Shown here in pieces: positions 48,787 to 62,648 of a stretch of DNA of 64,000 bases. A program made the position numbers and the translations under genes. Each line of letters starts with the position of its first letter. Positions within the stretch are counted from its first letter, which is position 1. Under the pieces are notes generated by a model, which was not told the origin of the DNA, searched no databases, and worked only from the letters and a program-made list of their open reading frames with translations. Source of the DNA: Apostichopus japonicus (lineage: Eukaryota; Echinodermata; Holothuroidea; Aspidochirotida; Stichopodidae); the NCBI RefSeq assembly GCF_037975245.1, contig NC_092576.1, forward strand, positions 324,501 to 388,500, in the 5' to 3' direction.

Positions 48787-49532
48787 ACAAAGTATGGGTA
48801 TTTATAACCACATTTAGATGTGCATTTACCCTTTATTGTGTCGCTATGCAGGATTTACATTTACCCACTATTTGGTTTCTTTTACACAATTTAGGTGTGA
48901 ATTTACCCATTATTGTGTTGCTATGCAGGATTTACATTTACCCACTATTTGGTTACTTTTACACAATTTATTTGTAAGTTTACCCTTTATTGTGTTGCTA
49001 TGCAGGATTTACATTTACCCACTATTTGATTACTTTAACACAATTTAGGTGTGAATTTACCCATATTTGTGTTGCTATGCAGGATTTACATTTACCCACT
49101 ATTTGGTTACTTTAACACAATTTAGGTGTGAATTTACCCATATTTGTGTTGCTATGCAGGATTTACATTTACCCACTATTTGGTTACTTTAACACAATTT
49201 AGGTGTCGATTTACCCATATTTGTGTTGCTATGCAGGATTTACATTTACCCACTATTTGGTTACTTTAACACAACTTAGGTGTGAATTTGCCCATATTTG
49301 TGTTGCTATGCAGGATTTACATTTACCCACTATTTGGTTACTTTGACACAATTTAGGTGTGAATTTACCCATATTTGTGTTGCTATGCAGGATTTACATT
49401 TACCCACTATTTGGTTACTTTAACACAACTTAGGTGTCAATTTACCATTATTTGAGTTGCTAAGCAAGACTCACATTTACCCACTATTTGGTTACTTTTA
49501 AACAATATAGGTGTAAATTTATGACTTAGTTG
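48787..49532. repeat. 77-bp tandem array (about 9.5 copies)
   Basis: GCTATGCAGGATTTACATTT recurs at 48843, 48920, 48997, 49074, 49151, 49228, 49305 and 49382, with a diverged copy at 49459, always exactly 77 bp apart. Each unit also has TTTACCCACTATTTGGTTAC and an ACACAATTTAGGTGTGAATT block. Units differ by point changes only in the core. Confidence 0.95.
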
Positions 49533-51695
49533 TGTTGATGTGTGGGATTATTCCATTAGATCTTTTGGTACTATTATGCTTAAGATGTACAACTACCTCT
49601 TTGATGCTGCTGCACATAATTTACAATTATATTAAAGGTATTCTGTATTGGCCCAAAATTATAGCATGCTATAATCGCTAGATGTTTTCAAAGAATACTT
49701 TCCTGGAGGTCACTACCCTCCAATGGTTCACAGACATTCTACATTGAGCACACAAGATGACTGAATGTCTCAGTGAGAAAAATTTCCTCAAGAGTGGTAA
49801 TAAAAACAGTTCAGAATTTTAAGCAAAGATGACCATATTTGGCCAACACAGCATACCTTCATTGGGCTACATAACACAATGCAATTTAATTGTGCAGATT
49901 CTTGAATTAATATAATGGGTAAGAATGTTAAATTAGGAGAAAACTAGAAACTTCAAACATGATTACTACACTGCATAAACGTGATATGAATAATCAATGC
50001 AATAGCATGTTTATATCAATCTAGGAATATTCATGCATAATGTACAATATGGTGAAGCAACACTTAAAGTTGGTAACATATGTGTATACTAGTAAAACCT
50101 TGACTAAAAAATGTTACATTTACTAATGTATGATCACATTTTCTCAACAATTAGAAACTGCCACAACCCATTACTAGGCATGTCAGGTATTAAACCATGT
50201 AACAATTTTCATTTACATCGATGAATACATTTGTAAAATTAAGGTGTGCCAATCTTTTAACATTAACATAAATCTCTATTGACCACAAATATTACTTTCA
50301 GGTTGTCTGTTATGATTATGCTGTATCACTGTCACCTTAAAAATCTGGTATCACTCAAAAAGTGCATTACTTTGGCATAACATTGGTAAAAAAGACCATA
50401 ACTCCCACTTTTATAAAATGGCTCAGCAAAAAATTGAGAAACTTGGAGAATATTGGGATAAACAATAATAACTTACTAATAAAAACAATTTGTATGTAAA
50501 CAACTAACTTTGCAAATCAATGCAGGTACATCAACATGCTTTTGTTTATGATCAAACCCATCAGTTCTCACTGACCATGAATGTTGCATCAACACAATAA
50601 AGGTTTACATGATAAGACCTGTATGTTACTAAGTTGTAAATTAATAACTCTAAAACATACCTTAACTCTAATGTATGATTAATTATACAGTTCTTAGTGC
50701 TTTAACATTTCATGTTGATTTATCTTGAATACAACAGTACACTCAAAAAGTTGCATTAGAGTGGTGCATGTTTATGTGCACCACCCCCACCCCACCAACC
50801 AAATTTTGTTGTGACAGAACAAGCCACAATATATGGAACTTTCTTGTCACTGATCTAATTGTTCCAGCAATTGTCTCCATGATTTTATTTATATGTGCAT
50901 CAAGCATTACAAAGATTATCGATAACAACTTCCTGGTCTTGGTATAAATTGACAAAAACAAAATCAAATCGAGCAAAGATACGGTGATGCTTAAGTTTAG
51001 GCCTATGATTGTGAATGATCACCATTAACCATCTGTGTTGAGTGTAACCGAGGCTAACTGAGGAAGACTAGCATACAATTAGTCTGCACTAAGCTTGCTT
51101 CAACTAGGCTGAACGTTAAACCTTAATCACTATACCCCTCTATGTTTATTGTAGACCCCACAATTTATCACAAAATATTACTGTACACAATTTGCTATTC
51201 TTAATGCTCATCAATCTTGGTTTGAATGTATAAAAAATTTACTGGCTTAGATAATTTGCTTAATATCAACTAATTGCTGTTTGGCCTTCTTATTACACCC
51301 AGTTCTAATTGTATTAACAGCTTATTATTGACTTTACTATATGACACCTTTTATAAAGTTGCATTAGTGTTCCAACTAAATTTTCGCCCCCAACTTTGCT
51401 CTTCGTCATAACAAGGCATGTCACAGCACTTCAAACTTGTAGTTGCCCCTGATCTCACTGTTTCACCAATATTGTAATGTTTAGTATTATATATCATTTA
51501 AGTGTATTAAGAATTACCCAAATTATCATTTTACACATTATTTGTCTTGTAAAATTGTGCTAACAAACTAAATCCCTGAAAACAACACTATGCAAATCCA
51601 GCAAACAATCTGAAAAACATAACTAACAATAATTCTGGGTCAACAAATAACAGAAAAACAATAGAACTTGAAGAAAAGTCACAAAATGAAATAAA
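49533..51695. other. No gene recognised
   Basis: AT-rich DNA between the 77-bp array and the last exon of the SAMD3-like gene. Confidence 0.45.
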
Positions 51696-54600
51696 TCATG
51701 CTTGAAGTTTTGCAATTAATGAAATGATCTTTTGAGGCAATTTCCCCTTGTCTTTGCATTGCAGCAGAACATTTTGCAGAAATGTCAGTGTTCCTTTTAC
51801 TTTGCCGTTATACTGTATGTTGAAAACATAATATGTTGCCAGCAGGATTAGAACTGCCTCAGGGAAAGATGCTGCAGTACTGCATTTTTCGTTTTCTGCA
51901 ATGATTGTTATGTTTGATGGGTCCAGCGGATCCCCAGTGTATGTTATGACCGGTGTGCTGATTTCAACATCCGAGCTAACCTATCAAACAATGAAATAAA
52001 TAGGATGATTAATTCCTGATAACACATTTTCAAAGGTAATCCAGCTTCTTCAGAATCACATACACTAAACTTGCATTTGATAATATTACTTGGGAGCTGA
52101 TTTGAATAAGCATCATTTCTAGCTATAAATGAATATTGCGAATGTTTCTATAACTCAGGGTATATATAAACCAGAATGTCAAATAACTTAGTGATTCCTT
52201 GCCATTATGAAGCAACATTAGATGGCATATTTTCCAACTTCCACCGTGCTGACCTGATATCACCAGAAGTGCCATTGGCCTTAGAGTATCGAATAATAGG
52301 TGCCTATATAAGAAGATTGAATTTGAAACCAACTATCATTTCTTCAGCGATCAACTTTATTAAGACTTGGCTCTAATTGAAGACAAGTGAACTGTGACCT
52401 CCATACAAAACATTCGGGATTTGCTACTTACCAAATGCTACCTAAATTCAATTCATGATATGTGGTGGTAATTAAAGGGTTCAGGTTTTCATGTTTGTTG
52501 ATCTCAAATGACCTCTGACCACAATCAAAAACAGGAAGAACCACCTACTCACCAAGGGTTACCTTGTGTTATCTTTTAATTCAAAGAAAAAATAGGGATC
52601 ATCTGCTCACCAGGGCTATCTACATATTACTCTTGAAGTGCAAACCATCTTTCACTTCTTGAGGTATAGTGTTTACAAACCGAGGCCTCACACACACCCC
52701 GATCAGCATTGCATAGATTTCTTTGGCCTTAGAAGGGTTATCGACATATTACTCTTTACATCTTTTGCAAGTTTACAAATAATACACCAACTAATGAAAG
52801 GGTTATTAAAATGGGAAGCTTACATCATCATCACTGTTTATAAACAGAAAGTTGCGATCTTCTTTCAGGAAGCCAGGTAGTATCCAGAGAGCTGCAGTCC
52901 ATGTAGCATCTGTAGCAGAAATAAACACTGAAGTTATTGTCTTCATTCAGTGTAAATGAATGTAAAATGTAACACAACAGTAAAAAATTTCATGCTGATT
53001 TCCTGAAAATAACATAATGATTTAGTAAGTTGATGTAGTGTATCAATGCAGTTTTATCTCTGCACTCTTAAAAATAACTACATTGAAGTGTTCCTTAATT
53101 AATGTTTTATTGCAGGATTCAGTAAACCATCTAATTCATCCAATGACGACACTGTTGCTACTTTGCCTCATATGGTCACAACTTGTCTCCTTGCTCAGAT
53201 TATCCTGTATATATGAAACAGGATTGGCCACATTTTTCTTCATTATCTTGAAAGACCTTGGATTTTTTTTTAAGTTTTCAAACATCTGCCATCAGTTTAA
53301 CTAATTTATATTTTAAGAAGCTGACAAAATGCTTGTCTCAACTGAAACTGTTAAGACATATCTCCTAGTCTACATAATAGTAAACTTTTTTATTATTTTT
53401 GGTAATTAACTCAGCACTTTGAGATGTTAACTTACCCCTTTTGTCTTTTTCTGTCAATTGCTGAATAAAGTTGTTGTATTCAACAAGGAATCGAAGAGTG
53501 CCCTTTGAGTGATTTGTGTTGTAGGTGATGATCTTTGCTGCAATGTCATCAAGACTTTTGTAGAACATCTCCGACACTGCATCCCAACTGATGATGGCTG
53601 AAAAATCTTCTATGATCTATGAATTAAGGTAATAAAAAGGATGATAATGACATTGTATTAATAAATAACTTTCAAACAGGAACTTTCAGCCAAGTATTCG
53701 TGTTAGATCATTAAGTCAGTAAAAGAATCTTGTTTTGGCAGTTATTCATGATTTTCTTCAGTCAAACCTCTATTTTAGTAGAAATTCTAAACATTCAAAT
53801 ACTCTTACATATCATCCATGGTATTTAGATTCACCTACTTTTTTGAAAATCCCTGTCAAAGCTAACAATGTGTTTCTTCCATGGTAAATAAAACAGCTAT
53901 GATAAGCTCACTTGGCATGTTAATTTGTGGCAAAATGCACTCATGACCCTTTTCCTTGAACTTTGTCTACCTCAAATGATTCTTGAACTAAAAAAGGTAG
54001 GAATCATCTACTAACCAAATGCAATCAACATTCTAAGGGATTTTTAAGAAGCCAGTAACTGACAATTTTAACACTTATTGCACTGTGTTTCATGAATATC
54101 AGCTATGATTCAAGGAAGCTTCCCTTCCTGAGAAATCCTGAGAGCAAGCTATGCAGCATGAACACAAGTTCATTCACCCTTACATACACAAGCCTTAACA
54201 TTGGCTTATGATTTCGTCAAACCAACAATTTCCAGTGTAGAACATTATAATCATAAGTCTTAATAATTAGGAATCATATGTTTGAAATTACCTGTTCTGC
54301 ACAAAATAGAGTAGGAAATTTGCCTCTGATTTCTGCTATTGGTGGTTTCTCCTCAAGTACAAGTCTCCTTCTCTCTCCAAATGTCAGTGCCATTAATGAC
54401 TTAATTTTGTTCTTGTCTTGTTTTTTCTTTGTTGATTCCTTTTGTAGTTCCTTAATGTGCAGTTTGATAGTCTCCTCTGTTTCACCCTCAGGTAGAGTCC
54501 AATCAGCTCCGTCTTTTCGTTCTCCCTCGTCAGTTGTTGCATGTGTAGATGTCTTCCTCTTCTTCACAACTACATCCCTCGTCATGTGTCTCCTCTCATT

Positions 54601-57600
54601 TCTGAACTTATCTTTGAGTGCATTTTTCAATGCATCCTACAAAACCAAGATGCAAAAATGAATGGAAGCTGCAGTATGATGAGATAATCTGATATCAATG
54701 TTACATATTCTGTTAAAATACCTTTCTTCAGTCTGGACTTGTAATTTAAAGAGCTATGAAATTGTGATGAACACTTGAACACAAAGTATATTGTAATTTT
54801 GTTACAAGGTCTTAAAAACAGCTGAACAATTCAAATTAAACTTCAACACTATTGTTAGGTATAAAACTCGGCAACCTCACAATGTAATTTATGCACATGT
54901 TTCATCATGTCACCTCACCCATTTTAAAGAGTAGACACCTTGATCTTACAAGCATGCACATCTGGACATTCATGTCAGATGCATGCACAATGTGTACTGG
55001 TTCATGCATCTTCTCAGGTAGGCCAGTAAATTATATGAATATGTATGTATACATATATGTCACAGGAGGGGGCTAATGTGCAAACATCTGCATGTATACA
55101 AGACCCCAGACTACAATATCCCCCCCTCCCCCACCCACCCTGTGCTGCAGCAGTTCAACCCTTGCATCCACCCAGTTAAGTTCCCTCAAACTGAAAAGTA
55201 CTTTTACAAACCAACAGCAAAATTAATCTATAGTGGATGTAAGATTTTGCCCTTGAAATGGCAGGAGAAACAATCTAGTTTTGAATGCCCCATCATTTGA
55301 TGTCTTTATTAAAAAGATCCAGCTGTACATAGTTCTTCACTAGCACCAGCTACTGGATATAAAAATGGCTTTTGACAATTAAGCAAATACAGTGAAAATA
55401 GTCTCCTGTCTACCTGAAAAGCACCAATTTGACTGATACCATTAGTAGTGGTAGTTTTGTACAAAGTAGTCGAAATTACACAATCTAGTCAGGTGCTTTT
55501 TATATGTACATATACGCCCACCTTCTAGATAATAAATGAAGAGCTTAATCATATACTTACATAAGGCTCACAGAATGGTAATTTGATTGCCAAGTTTGGA
55601 AAGGACTTTATGACTGCTTTAGCTGCTGTATTGTATTGATCTGTAGTAGGATACCTACAAAAAAGAATATCACTTTATAGTTGATTCACATACAGGGTTA
55701 GTGCCAGCTGTAAAATTTAGGAGGGGGGGGGGCAATTACCCACTTAACCAACTCTTTTGGGGGGGATTTAGTATATTGGGGGAGCCTTTTTAAAATGTGG
55801 AGTGAAAGGAAAAGATGGTACTGTCTGGGGCTCCAAAAGCTCCAGTTTTTAACCTTCATATCAGCAGGACAGGGCTTGGTTGGGTGAGACTCATACAGGC
55901 CCAATGATCTCCCATAATAGAAATTTCTTATGTTACGGGATACTGCGGACCATCTCTATAGTGGTCTCTTGTATCATTCTTGAAGATATATTGTCTAAAT
56001 TGTTTTGTTTTTACTATGTAATTCTTAATTCCTTGTTTTAGTCTGATGTTGATCTGGGATTGAAATAAACCTTACACACACAAACACCAAAAATTACATT
56101 TTTAAAATAATATCAACAACTTATTTTGCAACTTAATAATAACAGTGAAAAGTTCACCCATTTACCCACTAACCATCAAGTCCTGCTTGTACTAAGTACC
56201 TTACCTAGCACCCCCATTCCCCCCAGACAGGCTGAGTCAGCTAAAAGGCTATGATTTTATATTTGAGGTCGCTGTCTGAGCTTGTTTGTTTTGGTAATGT
56301 GGATATCCCCATCTGAAGTTAAAATATCAACAGAACTTTAACAAAGTTGTAACCACATCATTCCAAGGTTCCACAATATTAAAATCTGTAGGTTATTGAC
56401 ACATGACGTCTTTATATGCAAAAAATCAAATGCGAAAATACAGGCTTCCAAAGGTGTTATTGTTCCAGGTTAAATAACACCACAATTTCAAAGATGGCAT
56501 ACTTACACATTGACATATTTCAAAGCTAGTAATTCTGAGATGTTGAAAAGTCAAGATTCCAAAGACTTGTGCATTATGCATGCGTATGACATTTGAAGGC
56601 AAAAATTTACACTGGTTTAGCATTAGTGATTGAAAAGACAAAATATTAATATTCAAATAGGGAAAGGTACTTACACAGTAAACAAACACATTTTGTCAAA
56701 TGTAGCTTGGATTACAGCAGATTTAATTCTGTTGCTGACAGGTCCCCCTTTTAATAGTTCTACCAAGATGTCTCTCCTAACATCATCTTGATGCAGCTCA
56801 AACTTGTTTGGCCATGGCAAGAACTTTTCTTCTTCATGAAAACTATCAAGCATGCAAAAAGGGTAAACAAAACTTTATTAGCAAAATGTATAGAATTAGC
56901 ACTTTCAATAAAGTGACCCTAAACAAATTTTACATGAACAATACAGATTATACTTTGACACAGGTTGAACAGCTTGATTTTCACTACTTCAGCTGTAAGT
57001 TGTTGAACATGCATGTCAGTACTTAGCAAAATGTGACTTCATATTAAATGGCCTCTTCAAATAAGGGGCTTTGTACTGAACTTCTTTAGGGAATGTGTGG
57101 GACTTACTGTTAACCAACCAAGTTCCACCAACCCCCCACCCCCCATACCCTAATATATTGTAGTGATAGCTTAAAGAGAAAATGCAGTCACCCTGATTTG
57201 AATTAGTATACTGTAGTATAATATTTCTATTATGGCTCTTCCTACTCATGTGACAATGTTTTTGTTACTGAATTGTTGAATTCATGCACCATAACTCTTA
57301 GATTTGTCTTTTATATGCAATATTTATGTTCTAAAATGCCATAAAATATAATTGTAAGGTCAGCACCAGAAATTTGCAAGGTTTAGCTGATATTGCAAAT
57401 TAGTTTGGGGCAACTGCTTATTCCCTTAAATAAGCTCTTTTTTGCTTCTGTCAAGGTAGGATAATAATTCAAACATGAAATGTTACATGTCTTACCTGTC
57501 TGAAACATCACTGGTACAAGGTACATCTCTTTCATTTCCAGCCAATATAATGGTGTCATCTGAACTTGAAGAGCTTGTAAATGAACTGGCACTGAGGCAT

Positions 57601-58474
57601 GCAACTGACAAAGGAAAGGAGTGTCCAAAATATGTATTATAAATTATTTTTCTAATTTGCAAAACCCCAGGATGTAAAGATTAAATATGTGTTGCTCATA
57701 AGTACAAGAAACAAAATAACTGGATTTGCATTGCAATTTGCTACTTACTATTAAATCTTCAACTGCTAACCAATTTGATATTGATTAGCACTTTCATTAG
57801 ACAGTAATGCTTTTTGATTGATATTGCAAACTGTAAACTGTTACAATGAAAATTTGAAGTAGTATTCAACTTTGGCATACCAATTTGTCCCTTGCAGAAT
57901 ACCTTCAGACTGTGATAATTTCTTATCTTAAAGCTTCCCTGAAATTTCAAATATGAATACTATAGTGACTTCCTCCTGTCAAATATCCCAAAACTTTCCA
58001 CTACTGTAGGGGGAAAGCCATGAGGAGAGGTTATGACAATGTACATACATTCATACAAGAATGTTTTATGTGCATATATTATCCTTGGAACTACCCAAGT
58101 ACCAATAAGTTCCAAATGGGGTTCACACATCATATTATGCCAATAAGGCTCCTTCATGAAATGGTAATAAACATGCTGCTGATAGGCAAATTTTTCTGGA
58201 CAACAATCTTTTTGCAATCGTGTACAAGAAGCATTTATACTTACCTTCATCTCTTTCACCAATCACATTCAGTTTAACTGCTTTATCTTCCATCTGCTCT
58301 TCTTCTATATCACCGTCAATGTCCACCCAGTCGTCAAAGTCTTTATCAAAGACCTGAAGCCGAAATTTCTTTATCCCAAATTGAGATTTGATTTCTGGTT
58401 CTACATCACTTGCACTACATAAGAAAACCCTTTTTCTGGATCCATAAGTTACATGGTACCGTTTAAGTGCTTCA
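51696..58474 (-). CDS. SAMD3-like gene, eight visible exons
   Basis: Minus-strand exons at 58245-58474, 57496-57604, 56675-56842, 55561-55654, 54292-54636, 53436-53616, 52824-52909 and 51696-51980 all have GT/AG borders and consistent phases. They total 1498 nt. The first visible exon has a PB1-like ubiquitin fold (RKRVFLCSASDVEP ... FGIKKFRLQVFDKDF). Next come a serine-rich linker, the LPWPNKFEL...ILVELLKGGPVSNRI block, YPTTDQYNTAAKAVIKSFPN, a basic DALKNALKDKFRNERR segment, and a C-terminal helical region ending KLQA. This layout matches proteins annotated as sterile-alpha-motif-domain-containing protein 3-like, whose function is unknown. The exon(s) before 58474 are not identified; no SAM domain is visible here. 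Confidence 0.75.
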
Positions 58475-58582
58475 CTGAAGACACAAATATATAGAAACTA
58501 AAAAGTTGTTTCTTCTAACCTTTGAAGTTCAAAGTAACAATGATAAGGAATGAGATGCTCTATTTTAAGTATTAATGTTTCT

Positions 58583-61114
58583 CTAAACAAAGTACTTAAG
58601 TGTTACCATTCTCTGATTTTGATTTGTGCAAATTGATAAGGGTAAATGACAAGCAAAATCTTCATAAGCAAATATGACCCATTTTTGTTGAAAACACAAT
58701 ACATAGCTATGGAAATGTTGACTGTAACCAATAGTGCGCAAAACCATCAAAACAAAATACACTTTACCACCTTTGATAAAGATTGCATCTATTTTGCCAA
58801 ATTCATGCAACCTATTTTCTCTTGCCTCTAGAACCATGCAACAACCTTTTGCATACAATGAACTGTGTAATTCAACAAAAGCTAATGTATGCACTTCTTC
58901 AATGCTTGGAAATTGACTTTTCAAAGCTCTCTGAATCCCATCACAAAACTGATGTAACTTTTGAATGTCCCCTCCTGAGTTGGATGTCATTTTGTCATCC
59001 AAAAAATTCTGACCAGCTCCATAATAGCACATAAGTAATTGATGACGCCTTGCCAATGTCTTACACAAATTCCGCCTGTTTTTCTGCCTATTGGCAATTT
59101 CTTTGAAATATGCATGTTTAGCTTCAAACCTCATTGTCCAGCAGTGAACAAGAGGTCCATATTTCAATATTGAACGAGGGTAATGCAATAAGTAATGACT
59201 TTTGGGTTTAATTCTATCTTCAGGAAAGAGCTCTTTCAGAGCAACCAGAAATCCATGCACCAAATATTCCAAGTATGCAACCATTTCACATGGTATAGAG
59301 GGAGCAAATGTAATTTCACAAATATCCATAAGTGACAAAAATAGTTCCCAGTATTCATTTCCCTCTGGAATTGAGCTTCCTATGATTAAAGGCAATAATC
59401 TCATCAGGCACCATGTTTGAGATGCTGTTTGTTTGATTTTGAAACTTCCCAGGTTAGCAGTGGTATTGCAAGTTGGTTTGCTTTTCTGATCACTTTTTCC
59501 AAAGGGAAAAAGTTTCAAAGCACTGTTAAAAGATTCCAAAGTGAAAAAGCCATCCTGAATAAATGTTGTCACAACCTTCGTCATTAATTCTGGAACAAGT
59601 CCTTCGAGCAAATCATGAGCTGGATCAGGTGGTAGACAACTGATTACATCAAAGTATTGCAAATCTGACAAAACAGATTTAGAAGCTACTCCATAAACAT
59701 GCCTAAGACCTTGATTTTCCATAACTAACTGCACCTGATGTTTGTGACCAACACTTGTTCTTTCGATTAAACTGGATGAATCAAAATGATCTTGAATGTC
59801 ATTACTACTTGCCATGCAAAATCTACATATTCTACCAGCATGAAAATGTTGCTGAAAGCCTCCTAACTGATGTGCTGCCAAGTTATCCATGGAAACCAAA
59901 CTAATGCAACCCTTGAATGTAAACTCCTCCTGGTTTAAAGTTGTTATTGTCACCCCCTTACTTTCTAAGACTTTAACATCCTCAAGAAGCGGTTTGAGCA
60001 CTTTCCCAAAGCCATACTGTTTTATTAATCTTGTACAGCAGAGGCAAACAAGCTGAATTGATGACAATTTTGACCGAAACTTTGGGGATAAATTTCCAAG
60101 AACAAAATAAAATGCAGCAACTTTGTAGCTGTTAGCTTTATTTCTAAGTGGGTTCACCACACCAAAATCATCATAATAAAAATGAACTTGGAGTGCATGT
60201 GGCTCCAAAGAGAATAGGGGATGATTTTGAAATGCTTCACCATCACAGTAATCCTCATATCGCTTGTCCCCATGTCTAGAACGGGACTTCAGAACTTCTG
60301 CTAAAATATCATCATGACTTAAAAGACTTTTTAGAGTATCAAGCAATGGTACATAAATGAATGTATCATCTTTCCCACAGGTGGAACCTAGCACATGTTC
60401 AACTGGCTCAACTAAACCAAAATGCTCCTTATAAAAAGCTGTCTGTTTATAGTCTGAGGCCAACTTTTCAAAGATGTTATTTTTCTTTTCAAACTTTTCA
60501 TCGATAAAGTTAAAGATATCAGGATTTTTAGCCACTGTGAAACCAGAAGCTGAAAGTTTTTCTTTGATCTCTGTGCTATCATCCCTTGAACTGTTATAGA
60601 TGAGTTCAGATAGCTCTAATATTATGCTATTTGTAACAGTAAGTGGTAGTTTATGCTTCTCTTTCATGCCTAAGATGAAAAGAGCAAAGTCTCTTTCCGT
60701 GGATCTTTCACCGATTTCTCTGATGTGTGATCCATCACCCAGAGCAGCAGCATCGATAGCACTTATTCCAGTTGATTCTGCAAGACTATTTTTATGCGAA
60801 TTATGAGTCACATCATCAACTTCTAAACCAATGTTTTCCGTCACTAGACTTGTGCCTACTTCAGTATCCTCATGCCCACCAGAGTTACTGTCATGCCTTA
60901 TGTTAACATCGAACACTCTTTTATGAAATTTCCGCAGATGGGAATAAAACGTGCTGAACACCCGATATTTTCTTTCACAACCATCTATTCCACATCTTAT
61001 GGAGAAGTTGGGTTCAATACTATGTGAGAATCTTATGTGATGTAACAACTTTTTGAAAGTAATGGTCCTGAAAGTGTTACATATTGAACAACTTTGCATC
61101 TGCAAGGATGCCAT
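58583..61114 (-). CDS. Zinc-finger / tnp2-like (CACTA-type) transposase-related protein
   Basis: One long intact frame, open from 61201. A likely start is the ATG at 61114 (MASLQMQ), giving about 843 residues. An alternative 5' exon (ATG 61489, donor AGT|GTAAGT at 61463/61462) would splice in phase to an acceptor after TTTGTCCAG upstream of it. Two C2H2-like fingers occur at the N-terminus (CSICNTF ... HIRFSH and CGIDGCERKY ... HLRKFH). The middle shows DNLAAHQLGGF ... CRFCMASS, then PPDPAHDLLEGLVPE, then HYPRSILKYGPLVHCWTMRF with EAKHAYFK. These fit the tnp2/EnSpm-related transposase style found in many animal genomes. No stop or frameshift is present, so it may be active or recently so. Confidence 0.55.
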   Translation of the reverse strand: MASLQMQSCSICNTFRTITFKKLLHHIRFSHSIEPNFSIRCGIDGCERKYRVFSTFYSHLRKFHKRVFDVNIRHDSNSGGHEDTEVGTSLVTENIGLEVDDVTHNSHKNSLAESTGISAIDAAALGDGSHIREIGERSTERDFALFILGMKEKHKLPLTVTNSIILELSELIYNSSRDDSTEIKEKLSASGFTVAKNPDIFNFIDEKFEKKNNIFEKLASDYKQTAFYKEHFGLVEPVEHVLGSTCGKDDTFIYVPLLDTLKSLLSHDDILAEVLKSRSRHGDKRYEDYCDGEAFQNHPLFSLEPHALQVHFYYDDFGVVNPLRNKANSYKVAAFYFVLGNLSPKFRSKLSSIQLVCLCCTRLIKQYGFGKVLKPLLEDVKVLESKGVTITTLNQEEFTFKGCISLVSMDNLAAHQLGGFQQHFHAGRICRFCMASSNDIQDHFDSSSLIERTSVGHKHQVQLVMENQGLRHVYGVASKSVLSDLQYFDVISCLPPDPAHDLLEGLVPELMTKVVTTFIQDGFFTLESFNSALKLFPFGKSDQKSKPTCNTTANLGSFKIKQTASQTWCLMRLLPLIIGSSIPEGNEYWELFLSLMDICEITFAPSIPCEMVAYLEYLVHGFLVALKELFPEDRIKPKSHYLLHYPRSILKYGPLVHCWTMRFEAKHAYFKEIANRQKNRRNLCKTLARRHQLLMCYYGAGQNFLDDKMTSNSGGDIQKLHQFCDGIQRALKSQFPSIEEVHTLAFVELHSSLYAKGCCMVLEARENRLHEFGKIDAIFIKGGKVYFVLMVLRTIGYSQHFHSYVLCFQQKWVIFAYEDFACHLPLSICTNQNQRMVTLKYFV

Positions 61115-61489
61115 AAGGCCTAATCTAACAAAACCTTGGCTAGGCTTTATTAGGATGGCTTGGCATAAGTACTGGACAAACCTCACAGCATTAATGCACA
61201 CTCAGTTTTAATAGTTCAGTCTTGGCCTGCGCTAGCTAGGCTTATAAACTTTGATACAATGGTAGGCCACAGTGTAGGCCCTGCATTGTACTAGTGGCTG
61301 TTACTTGTAAGACATAGCCTAGGCTTAGTTATAAAGTCTTCTAATCTTATATAGGCGAATAAGTAGCAGAACAGTTAGGCTAGTAAAGCCTAGGCATAAC
61401 AGTTATTTAATCTGTACTTTTATAAACCAAACAACTCTTTCAAGGGCTTAACGTCAACTTACACTTGTGACATGTTGCTTTAGATTCAT

Positions 61490-62276
61490 ATAAAAATACA
61501 AGCGGCCGTTGAAGGTGAAGTCCAGTCGTGTCAAGTCTCGTCAAATGTGACGGCGAAGCGCTTCTGCGGGAACAAACTAAGAAATACTAGGACTGGTCGC
61601 CAAGCAGTGCAGTGATGACAGTATACTGTATACTGTACTGTACGTACGTAGGTCTAAGGCATTGTGTTAGCGCCAAGCGCCAAGCGCGAACGAACCACCC
61701 TTTGTGAAAGAAAACTTGTCATTGGCTTAAAGTTTGAATCTTTCATTTGATATTATGTGGGGTTCTTTCTAATTTTTCAGATATGCACCCATTTTCTGGA
61801 ATACCAACTTTGAATCTTTTACATTTTTACCAATATTTATTACCACATCCACATTCTTGAAAGGCTGTATTCAGTGAATTAATGTAAAGTAGTGTTTTAG
61901 GAAATTTGTTTTTAACCAATGAGAAGTAAGAACACTTCTGAGACGTATAGTCTGCCATTATTCTCTCGGCGCGGCCTGGCTGCAAACGTAACTTTTATTT
62001 CTAGTACGAATGAGTACATCATTGTAGAAAATTCTATAGAAGTCACAATGAAAAAAATGTTTCAGCTATGGTCGACGTTTAAGGGCCAGGCATTGTTATC
62101 ATCCGTTGTGGGGATAAATGTATGCTGGCCGTGCGAAAAAGCACAAAACACTTAAACGTACACAATCATGACAAAAATATTGTTCCAGCTAGCTCAAGCT
62201 GTACTTCTAAGAATATTTTGTAAACAAGTGTCTCGAGAAATACTCACGTTTAGGCTCTATCAGTTTGAATTGTGAG
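61490..62276. other. No gene recognised; probable promoter side of transposase-like gene
   Basis: AT-rich DNA, with GCGCCAAGCGCCAAGCGCG at about 61670-61690 as the only GC-rich patch. No feature supported. Confidence 0.4.
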
Positions 62277-62648
62277 CAAGGGCGTAGGAACCGGGGGGCT
62301 GGGGGGGGGGGGGGGCGCCAGCCCCCCAGTGAAAAATGTGGAGGGGCGGAAGTATCATTCCGCCCCCCCGGTTCGCAGGTCAGAAAACCCCTTTTTCATT
62401 TCCAAATGAGAAAAAAATCTCATTTGGAGCACCAAATTGCATCTAGGGCCAGTTGAAAATACAAAATTAAGTTTACAAAATGGAGTGGGTGTTGAAGTGT
62501 GCTATATTGCACCAAATTGCATCTGAGGCCACCTGGAAATGCAAAAAATTCCAAAGGGGAGGGGGACACCCCCTCCCCTTAAACCCCTCCCCCAGGCCGG
62601 CCATCAGTCTTCAGCCCCCCCACTCAAAAGTACCTTCCTACGCCACTG
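62277..62648. mobile_element. 372-bp hAT MITE with exact 8-bp duplication
   Basis: The left end is CAAGGGCGTAGGAACC and the right end TTCCTACGCCACTG. ATTGTGAG is duplicated on both sides (62269-62276 and 62649-62656). The interior has G-run/C-run pairs and two copies of a GCACCAAATTGCATCT segment (62430 and 62508 regions). No coding capacity. Confidence 0.88.
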
